Origin: Actinomycetota bacterium
GTDB taxonomy: Bacteria; Actinomycetota; Thermoleophilia; Gaiellales; Gaiellaceae
Length of the DNA: 5,715 nucleotides
Direction: 5' to 3'
Assembly (NCBI GenBank): GCA_005885565.1
Contig: VAXK01000252.1
Span: forward strand, 1 to 5,715
A model generated the notes under the pieces. That model saw only the letters and a program-made list of their open reading frames with translations, did not search any database and was not told the DNA's origin. The position numbers were made by a program, and so were the translations under genes. This document shows positions 1-5,715 of this stretch, piece by piece (the first letter of the stretch is position 1; every line of letters starts with the position of its first letter).

Positions 1-6
1 ACCGCG

Positions 7-1002
7 ATGAAGAGGGTGCGCTTCGCACCGAGCCCGACCGGCTCGCTCCACGTCGGCAACGCGCTGAGCGCGGTCGCGAACCGACAGCTCGGCGACTGGA
101 TGCTCCTGCGGATCGACGACACCGATCCGGCGCGGAACGTCCCCGGCGGCGAGGAGGAACTCCTCCGCGACATCGCCTGGCTCGGGCTCGAATGGGACGA
201 GGGGCCGGTGCGGCAGAGCGAGCGGCAGGAGCGCTACCGCGAGGCCGCCGAGCCGCTCGGCGCCCGCTTCGAGGGCACGACGCTCCTCCGCGACGACGGC
301 AGCGCGACCTACCAGCTCGCGAGCGTCGTCGACGACGTCGACTTCGGCATCACGCACGTCGTGCGCGGGAACGACCACCGGCCGAACGAGCCGCTCCAGC
401 GCAGGCTCTTCGAGGCGCTCGGCGCGCAGCCGCCGGAGTTCGTCCACCACGGCCTCATCCTCGGCCCCGACGGGAAGAAGCTCGCGAAGCGCGAGCCGGG
501 CGCGACCGTCGCGTCGCTCCGCAAGGCCGGGACTCCCGCCGAGGCGGTGCGCGCGTACCTCGAGGAGCTCGGGTTGCCGCGCCACGACGTCCACTACGAC
601 CTGTCGCGGATCAGGCGGCTCTCGATGCAGGCGATCGAGGCCATGTCCGACGAGGAGCTGGCCGAGCGGGTCGGGGTGCCGGTCGCTGCGGCCGTCGTGA
701 TGCGGGGCGCCCGCGACCTCGTCGAGGCGCGCGCGTTCGCCGACCTCGTCCTGAATGCGCCCGAGGACGTGGCCCTCGAGGCCGGGAACGAGACGCTCGC
801 GCGGTTCCGCGAGCTCGCGCGCGACGGCCTCGACGCGAAGGGCATCGTCCGCGAGCTGAAGGCGGTCGGCGGCGACCTGCGCTCGCTCCGCCTCGCGCTG
901 ACCGGGAAGGAGCGCGGCCCCGAGCTCTGGGCGGTGATCGCCGCGCTCCCGCGTGACGAGGCGCTGCGCCGCGCCGAGCGCGCGCTCGGCGCCGTGGGCT
1001 AG
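7..1002 (+). CDS. gltX: Compact glutamyl-tRNA synthetase (GluRS-family class I aminoacyl-tRNA synthetase), 331 aa
   Basis: Probably charges tRNA with glutamate in the cytoplasm using ATP. Seen: an N-terminal RFAPSPTGSLHVGN (residues 5-18) carrying the HIGH-like HVGN, LLRIDDTDPAR (33-43), WLGLEWDEGP (58-67), the TYQLASVVDD core (101-110), THVVRGNDH (116-124) and a KMSKS-like KKLAKRE (157-163). A helical C-terminal region ends in the LALTGKERGPELW block (296-308), typical of the GluRS anticodon domain. The family is usually about 470-500 aa. The missing parts are roughly 80 residues between QS (70-71) and DDGSATY (96-102), the acceptor-stem insertion, and about 25 residues after LGLP (188-191). 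There is no cysteine, so no zinc site. The frame is open throughout, so this is a compact form, not a broken gene. ATG sits in an ATGA context at 7-10, suggesting overlap with an upstream stop, but the upstream gene is outside the window. GluQ (tRNA-Asp modification) is an alternative; the retained C-terminal domain argues against it. Confidence 0.85.
   Translation: MKRVRFAPSPTGSLHVGNALSAVANRQLGDWMLLRIDDTDPARNVPGGEEELLRDIAWLGLEWDEGPVRQSERQERYREAAEPLGARFEGTTLLRDDGSATYQLASVVDDVDFGITHVVRGNDHRPNEPLQRRLFEALGAQPPEFVHHGLILGPDGKKLAKREPGATVASLRKAGTPAEAVRAYLEELGLPRHDVHYDLSRIRRLSMQAIEAMSDEELAERVGVPVAAAVVMRGARDLVEARAFADLVLNAPEDVALEAGNETLARFRELARDGLDAKGIVRELKAVGGDLRSLRLALTGKERGPELWAVIAALPRDEALRRAERALGAVG
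971..992. repeat. Perfect 22-bp palindrome at the convergent gene ends
   Basis: The half-site GCGCCGAGCGC (971-981) is followed directly by its exact reverse complement (982-992). It lies in the last codons of the GluRS gene, 8 bp before that stop codon and 14 bp from the stop of the convergent diguanylate cyclase gene. As RNA from either strand it would form a very stable GC hairpin. There is no T-run on either side, so it is not a classical intrinsic terminator. A U-less bidirectional terminator or an mRNA 3'-end stabiliser is possible by position, but this is inference. Confidence 0.5.
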
Positions 1003-1005
1003 AGG

Positions 1006-2655
1006 TCAGCGCGGCGTCGGAGCGAGAGTGACGCGATTCTTGCCCTCGGCCTTCGCCCGGTAGAGGGCTGCGTCGGCGGCGCGGAGCAGCTCGTCCACGC
1101 TCTGCGCCTCCGGGTACACCGCGACGCCGAAGCTCGCGGTCACGCCGAACCTCTCTCCTTCCGGAGCCTTCAGCTCGAGGGAGGCGAGGCCGGCGCGGAG
1201 CCGCTCGGCGACACCGGCGGCGCCGGGGTAGTCGGTCTCCGGTAGGAGCACCGCGAACTCCTCGCCGCCGAGCCGAGCCGCGAGGTCGACGTCCCGCAGG
1301 CTCTCGCGGAAGACGTCGCTGAGCGCGCGCAGGACCTCGTCGCCGGTGCCGTGGCCGAAGCGGTCGTTCACGAGCTTGAAGTCGTCGAGGTCGACGAGCA
1401 GGAGGCCGAGCGGGCTCTGGAAGCGCTCGGCGCGCTTGAGCTCGAGCTCGACGACCTCCATGAACCGGCGGCGGTTCGCAAGCCCGGTGAGCTCGTCGGT
1501 CACCGCCTGCGCCTTGACGAGGCCGTGCAGGTGCGCGTTCTCGAGGGCGATCGACGCCTGGGTCGCGAGCCAGTGCGCGAGCTCCAGGGATTCCTCGGTG
1601 AAGCCGCCCGGCGGCGGGTAGAGCGCCAGCGTGCGCTCCTCGTCGGGGCCGGCCAGCCGGACGACGAGCGGCTCGACGTCCTCGGCAAGGCGGCCGCGCA
1701 CCGCGAGCTCCCGCGTCCCCTCCACGAGCCGCCCGGCAACGGCACCCGTAGCCTCGATCGCGACGCCGAGGATCACCGGCAGGAGCGCTTCCGGGTCGTG
1801 CGTGGCCGCCAGGGCGTCGCCCACGAACGCGAGGGCGTCGCGACCGTCGGAGGCGGCCGAGCGTGGCCCGAGCACGCGGCGTCGCTCGCCGCCGCCCCGG
1901 CGGCGGCGGAGGACGTCCCGCAGGGCCAGCCCAAGCAGGACGATGGTCGCAAGCGTCGCGAGCGCGGCGAGCAGGGCCCAGCGGCGCCGTCCGCCGCCCG
2001 AGTCGACGAGCGTCTTCGGCAGGAGCGCGCCGAGCTCCGTCGCCTGCGGCGCGGCGAGGATCGGCGTTCCCAGCGTCCGGTACCGCTCCGCGCCCACCGT
2101 TCGCTCGCGTCCCACGGCCGGCGGTGAGAACCGCTGTCCGCGGAGGTTCGCAGGCCCGGCTGCGACGACGCCGCTACGGACGAGGACGAGGAGGATGCCC
2201 TTCCGCGCGTCGGAGGGACGCTCGATGCGGGCGAGCAGGGCGTCGTCGAGAGGCACGAAGGCGGTGACCTCGCCCACGCTGCCGACCGTCGCGGAGCGTT
2301 GGACGGCGTCGGTCACCCGCCGGCCGATCGCGAGGCTCCCGCTCGTCTGGAGGAGGATCGGATCCGGAGTGGCGCGCGTGACCGCGGCCAGCTCGTTGCG
2401 ATCGCCGGCGGCGAGCGCGCGCTGGACGCGGCGGGACGTCGCGAGGCGCTCGGCCTCGGCGCTCGCGTGCGCGACCCGCGCGTTGAGCGCGTCACTCGAG
2501 GCACGAAGAGCGGCGGCGAGCCTCGCGTCGGCCCGCTCCACGCCGTTGTCGCGCAGCGCCCGGTCGACGGCGAAGGCCACGCCGAAGATCGCCGCCGCCG
2601 CGAGAACCGCGGCGACGGCGGCCTTGCCGGCCGGTCGGCGGCCCCGGGTTGCCAC
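1006..2655 (-). CDS. Membrane-bound GAF-GGDEF diguanylate cyclase, 549 aa
   Basis: Predicted to make the second messenger c-di-GMP from two GTP. Seen, in order: a short basic N-terminus, membrane segment at about 12-30, a region outside the membrane at 31-225, a second membrane segment at about 226-246, an arginine-rich stop-transfer stretch (246-260), a degenerate GAF-like domain at about 272-378 ending in ATQASIALENAHLH, and a GGDEF domain at about 383-545. The catalytic signature is GGEEF (463-467). Metal and substrate residues match the PleD pattern: D422, N430 and D439. An RxxD inhibitory site (R454 to D457) lies five residues before GGEEF, so product feedback inhibition is likely. The outer region resembles a Cache-type sensor in placement and size, but its ligand cannot be read. 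GTG at 2655 is chosen because an in-frame stop lies at 2680-2682 and no ATG intervenes. No Shine-Dalgarno is visible. The gene opposes its neighbours, so it is a separate transcription unit. There is no EAL domain. Confidence 0.93.
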   Translation of the reverse strand: MATRGRRPAGKAAVAAVLAAAAIFGVAFAVDRALRDNGVERADARLAAALRASSDALNARVAHASAEAERLATSRRVQRALAAGDRNELAAVTRATPDPILLQTSGSLAIGRRVTDAVQRSATVGSVGEVTAFVPLDDALLARIERPSDARKGILLVLVRSGVVAAGPANLRGQRFSPPAVGRERTVGAERYRTLGTPILAAPQATELGALLPKTLVDSGGGRRRWALLAALATLATIVLLGLALRDVLRRRRGGGERRRVLGPRSAASDGRDALAFVGDALAATHDPEALLPVILGVAIEATGAVAGRLVEGTRELAVRGRLAEDVEPLVVRLAGPDEERTLALYPPPGGFTEESLELAHWLATQASIALENAHLHGLVKAQAVTDELTGLANRRRFMEVVELELKRAERFQSPLGLLLVDLDDFKLVNDRFGHGTGDEVLRALSDVFRESLRDVDLAARLGGEEFAVLLPETDYPGAAGVAERLRAGLASLELKAPEGERFGVTASFGVAVYPEAQSVDELLRAADAALYRAKAEGKNRVTLAPTPR

Positions 2656-2665
2656 AGCAAACAGG

Positions 2666-2671
2666 ACCCTA
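2666..2671 (-). promoter_or_regulatory. Possible -10 element of the diguanylate cyclase gene
   Basis: On the minus strand this reads TAGGGT, fitting the TANNNT form common in actinobacterial -10 boxes. Transcription would begin about 4-6 bases before the GTG start, giving an almost leaderless mRNA, which agrees with the lack of a ribosome binding site. No convincing -35 is visible. A second candidate, TATAGC, lies on the same strand at 2679-2684. Confidence 0.25.
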
Positions 2672-2680
2672 GCCGACCGC

Positions 2681-2686
2681 TATAAG
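2681..2686 (+). promoter_or_regulatory. Putative -10 element of the cysS operon
   Basis: TATAAG matches five of six bases of TATAAT and stands out as AT-rich in otherwise GC-rich DNA. With the usual spacing, transcription would start at about 2692-2694. That would give a leader of about 18 nt before the GTG start at 2711, or a leaderless mRNA beginning at the ATG at 2693. The -35 position at 17-bp spacing reads CAAACA, a weak match to TTGACA. The site overlaps the promoter region of the divergent gene. Confidence 0.45.
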
Positions 2687-2694
2687 TGCGCCAT

Positions 2695-2703
2695 GGGGAA
2701 GGA
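2695..2703 (+). promoter_or_regulatory. Ribosome binding site that decides the cysS start
   Basis: GGGGAAGGA lies 7 nt before the GTG at 2711 and is one of the two clear Shine-Dalgarno-like stretches placed before a gene in this window. It begins inside the upstream ATG (2693-2695), so it could serve only the GTG. It therefore favours GTG 2711 over ATG 2693 as the translation start. Confidence 0.5.
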
Positions 2704-2710
2704 TCACGTC

Positions 2711-3978
<1,268 letters not shown>

Positions 3979-3982
<4 letters not shown>

Positions 3983-4701
3983 CGCGGGAGCAGGTCTACG
4001 GCCGCCGCGCGGTGCGCGAGGCGCTTCGCGGCCCGCGCGAGGTGCTGGAGCTCTGGGCCACCGAGCGTGCGCTCAAGGCGGAGCCATGGCTCCGCGAGCC
4101 GGGGCCGAGTGCCAGGCACCAGGTCAAGGCCGAGCGGGACCTGACCGAAGCGGCCGGCACGCGCGACCACCAGGGCGTGCTCGCGTTCTGCGAGCCGTAC
4201 CGCTACGCCGACGCGTACGAGCTCGCCGCGGCGAAGCACCCGCTCCTCGCCTGTCTCGACCAGGTCACCGATCCGCGCAACCTCGGCGCGGTGTGCCGCG
4301 CCGCCGAGGGGGCCGGGGCGACCGGGGTCGTGCTCCCGGCGCACGGGACCGCGCGGGTCACGCCCGCGGTCTGCCGGGCCTCCGCGGGCGCGGTGGAGCA
4401 CCTTCCCGTCGCGGTCGTGACCAATCTGGCTCGGTACCTGGCCGACGTGAAAGGGCCCGCGCTCTGGGCCTACGCAGCCGCAGCCGACGCGCCCACCGAG
4501 ATGTGGGACGCCGATCTCTCCGGCGGGATTGCGTTCGTCTTCGGGGCGGAGGGGAGGGGCCTTCGGCCACTCGTCCGCCGGACGTGCGACGACGCGGTGC
4601 GGATTCCGCTCGCCGGGCGGACGGAGTCGCTCAACGTGAGCGTCGCCGCCGCGCTGCTCCTCTACGAGGCCCGCCGCCAGCGGAGCCGCGGCCATGGCTG
4701 A
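3979..4701 (+). CDS. rlmB: TrmH/SpoU-family 2'-O-methyltransferase, RlmB-type (23S rRNA Gm2251), 240 aa
   Basis: Predicted SAM-dependent ribose methyltransferase acting on 23S rRNA, probably the P-loop guanosine 2251 (E. coli numbering), as RlmB does. Seen: a small N-terminal RNA-binding part (about 1-75) starting with VYGRRAVREAL and including DHQGVLAF (63-70), then the SPOUT knot domain. Motif 1 is DQVTDPRNLGAVCRAAEGAG (94-113), motif 2 is FVFGAEGRGL (186-195) and motif 3 is IPLAGRTESLNVSVAAALLL (209-228), including the SLNVS that builds the SAM-binding knot. N101, E191 and S217 occupy expected conserved positions. GTG 3979 is chosen because it forms the GTGA overlap with the cysS stop and retains the family's YGRxAVxEAL start; no Shine-Dalgarno is seen, so translational coupling is likely. 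Length is near the usual 240-250 aa. The exact target base is inferred from family and gene order; a tRNA-modifying TrmH-like enzyme cannot be fully excluded. Confidence 0.9.
4078..4095. repeat. Perfect 18-bp palindrome inside rlmB
   Basis: GCGGAGCCA (4078-4086) is followed by its exact reverse complement. It lies in the coding region for the N-terminal RNA-binding part of RlmB, at residues 34-39. It could be a DNA-binding site or RNA hairpin, but such palindromes also arise by chance in strongly GC-biased coding DNA. No function is claimed. Confidence 0.3.
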
Positions 4702-5128
4702 TCCGACCCTGTACCTCTTCGACGGGTACAACCTGCTCCACGCGGGCGGCTTCGAGGACGTCCGCGAGCTCCGCGACACGCTCGCCAGCTTCGTCGCGGT
4801 GAGCGGCGCCCGCGGCGTGGTCGTCTTCGACGGGCACGGGGTCGACGAGGCGTACGGCCCGCTCGAGGTTCGCTACGCCGAGCACGCCGACACGCTGCTC
4901 GAGCGGCTTGCGGCCGAGCACCGCGCCGGCGAGGAGGTCTGCGTCGTCTCCTCCGACCTGACGATTCGGGGCACGGCCGGCGCAGAGGTGGCGAAGATCA
5001 GCTCGCAGACGTTTCTCGGCGACCTGGAGCGCGTCGCCCACCGCGACGAGCGGCCGTCCCAGCTCCGGCACCGGCTCGACGACGAGACGCGCGAGCGGCT
5101 CGAGCGCTTGCGCCGCGGCGGCGCGTGA
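4694..5128 (+). CDS. yacP: YacP/Rae1-like NYN-domain (PIN-like) endoribonuclease, 144 aa
   Basis: Likely a metal-dependent RNase. The B. subtilis relative Rae1 (YacP) enters the ribosomal A site and cuts mRNA. Seen: LYLFDGYNLLH (6-16) with the first acidic residue D10, GVVVFDGHGVDEAYG (41-55) with D46, YAEHADTLLERLA (61-73) with D66, and VCVVSSDLTIRGTAG (82-96) with D88. These match the NYN/PIN pattern of acidic residues closing a metal site. SSQTFLGDLE (103-112) fits the following conserved block. At 144 aa it is shorter than the roughly 170 aa Rae1; its C-terminus is a short charged helix. ATG 4694 overlaps the rlmB stop in ATGGCTGA, so translation is probably coupled. The rlmB-yacP neighbourhood supports the assignment. 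Ribosome binding in this organism is inferred and cannot be seen. Confidence 0.85.
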   Translation: MADPTLYLFDGYNLLHAGGFEDVRELRDTLASFVAVSGARGVVVFDGHGVDEAYGPLEVRYAEHADTLLERLAAEHRAGEEVCVVSSDLTIRGTAGAEVAKISSQTFLGDLERVAHRDERPSQLRHRLDDETRERLERLRRGGA

Positions 5129-5133
5129 GGAAG
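5127..5133 (+). promoter_or_regulatory. Ribosome binding site of the cupin gene
   Basis: GAGGAAG begins within the stop codon of yacP and ends 10 nt before the ATG at 5144. It is a good Shine-Dalgarno match at slightly long spacing, supports that ATG, and indicates independent initiation on a shared mRNA. Confidence 0.45.
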
Positions 5134-5143
5134 CATCCCGACG

Positions 5144-5704
5144 ATGGTCCCCGAGGCTCAGCTGAAGGACGGCGGCGCCGGGCTCGTCCCCGCGAGCACC
5201 GGCTGGTTCGTGATGAACGCGCGCGACGCGCGCTGGTCCGAGAACCCGGGTCGGGGATACAGCCTGCCGCTCACCGGCGAGGACGAGTACGAGGCCGAGA
5301 CGTTCTTCCCGATGCTCGGGATGGCGATCCGAGTCGTGAACTCCGGCGAGCCGACCGGGACATACCACTGGGAGACGGAGCAAGAGGACTTCCTCGTGCT
5401 GTCGGGGGAGGGGCTGCTCGTCGTTGAGGGTCAGGAGCGCCCGCTGAAGCAGTGGGACTTCGTGCACTGCCCGCCGGAGATCCGGCATGCATTCGTCGGC
5501 GCCGGCGACGCACCGTGCGTGCTCCTGTGCGCGAGCTCGCGGCAGTTCCAGAAGGACGGGCCGTGGGGCTTCTACTGCGCCGACGAGACTGCCGCTCGGT
5601 ACAACGCGAGCTCGCCCGAGGACACCCAGGACGGAGCGCTCGCGTACGCCCGCTTCTCGCCGTCGCAGCCCGTGCGCTACCGCGACGGGCTCCTGCCCGA
5701 CTAG
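5144..5704 (+). CDS. Single-domain cupin protein of unknown function, 186 aa
   Basis: No precise function can be given. The central cupin barrel (about 60-132) is clear. Motif 1, from G72 to G88, runs GTYHWETEQEDFLVLSG, with H75, E77 where the classical motif has its second His, and E81. Motif 2 is WDFVHCPPEIRHAFVGAG (104-121) with H115. A 3-His/1-Glu metal site would thus be altered to His, Glu, Glu, His, still able to bind a metal. Before the barrel lies ARWSENPGRGYSLPL (29-43) and an acidic DEYEAETFFP (47-56); after it comes a tail rich in aromatic residues. There is no signal peptide or membrane segment, so it is cytoplasmic. The gene follows yacP by 15 bp and is presumably the last gene of the operon seen here. 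Small-molecule binding, sugar isomerase or dioxygenase roles are all possible; family membership is sure, activity is not. Confidence 0.85.
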   Translation: MVPEAQLKDGGAGLVPASTGWFVMNARDARWSENPGRGYSLPLTGEDEYEAETFFPMLGMAIRVVNSGEPTGTYHWETEQEDFLVLSGEGLLVVEGQERPLKQWDFVHCPPEIRHAFVGAGDAPCVLLCASSRQFQKDGPWGFYCADETAARYNASSPEDTQDGALAYARFSPSQPVRYRDGLLPD

Positions 5705-5715
5705 GGTCGGGTCAG

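Noticed and set aside
7..1002. GluRS as a pseudogene or frameshifted gene
   Set aside because: The frame is open from start to stop, the N- and C-terminal family motifs lie in the same frame, and the missing blocks fall between conserved motifs without loss of frame.
1520..1900. HAMP or PAS domain in the diguanylate cyclase
   Set aside because: The segment after the second membrane helix is too short and Arg-rich for a HAMP, and the ATQASIALENAHLH end of the next domain is typical of GAF.
1890..1920. GC-rich inverted repeat as a terminator or regulatory hairpin
   Set aside because: It is a run of CCG/CGG triplets encoding the arginine- and glycine-rich stretch after the second membrane segment of the cyclase; low complexity explains it.
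2649..2654. TTGCCA as a -35 box for the cysS promoter
   Set aside because: It matches five of six bases but lies 26 bp from TATAAG, too far for a normal sigma-70 promoter.
1631..2692. In-frame upstream extension of cysS by more than 350 codons, suggesting a fusion protein
   Set aside because: The extension is antisense to the diguanylate cyclase and has a Ser/Arg/Ala-rich shadow composition. CysRS begins normally at RLYNTLTRR.
4631..5488. Open frame of 285 codons on the minus strand opposite yacP and the cupin
   Set aside because: No domain is recognisable, and the + strand frames encode clear NYN and cupin motifs.
5705..5715. Terminator or start of another gene after the cupin
   Set aside because: Only 11 bases remain; no hairpin, T-run or start codon can be judged.

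Overview
The window is 5.7 kb of very GC-rich DNA with strong G/C bias at third codon positions, GTG start codons and tightly packed genes. The order glutamyl-tRNA synthetase, CysRS, RlmB-type rRNA methyltransferase, YacP-type NYN nuclease is the gltX-cysS-rlmB-yacP order well known from Firmicutes. Combined with this base composition and poor Shine-Dalgarno use, it suggests a deep-branching high-GC actinobacterium, perhaps of the class Thermoleophilia. That placement is an inference from style and gene order, not from a marker gene.

Layout: bases 7-1002 (+) encode an unusually small GluRS-family protein (331 aa). Bases 1006-2655 (-) encode a membrane-bound GAF-GGDEF diguanylate cyclase, convergent with the first gene (3 bp between stop codons) and divergent from the next. 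A 55-bp gap (2656-2710) appears to hold back-to-back start signals. From there a compact + strand operon runs to the end: cysS (2711-3982), rlmB (3979-4701, 4-bp GTGA overlap), yacP (4694-5128, 8-bp overlap) and an uncharacterised cupin (5144-5704, 15-bp gap). No gap between genes exceeds 55 bp.

Functionally the + strand genes supply translation: charging of tRNA with Glu and Cys, 2'-O-methylation of 23S rRNA, and a putative ribosome-linked mRNA endonuclease. The cupin rides at the end of that operon with no obvious link to translation. The diguanylate cyclase is a separate signalling unit lying in opposite orientation between the two synthetase genes.

The most unusual item is the GluRS-like protein. 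Compared with remembered family members it lacks, in frame, about 80 residues covering the acceptor-stem-binding insertion, most of the linker between the KMSKS-like loop and the anticodon-binding domain, and a few Rossmann-fold residues. It contains no cysteine and has two changes at glutamate-contacting positions, yet keeps its nucleotide-binding motifs and the end of its anticodon domain. I see no mobile element, CRISPR array, tRNA, rRNA or riboswitch, and nothing that amounts to a new multi-gene system.
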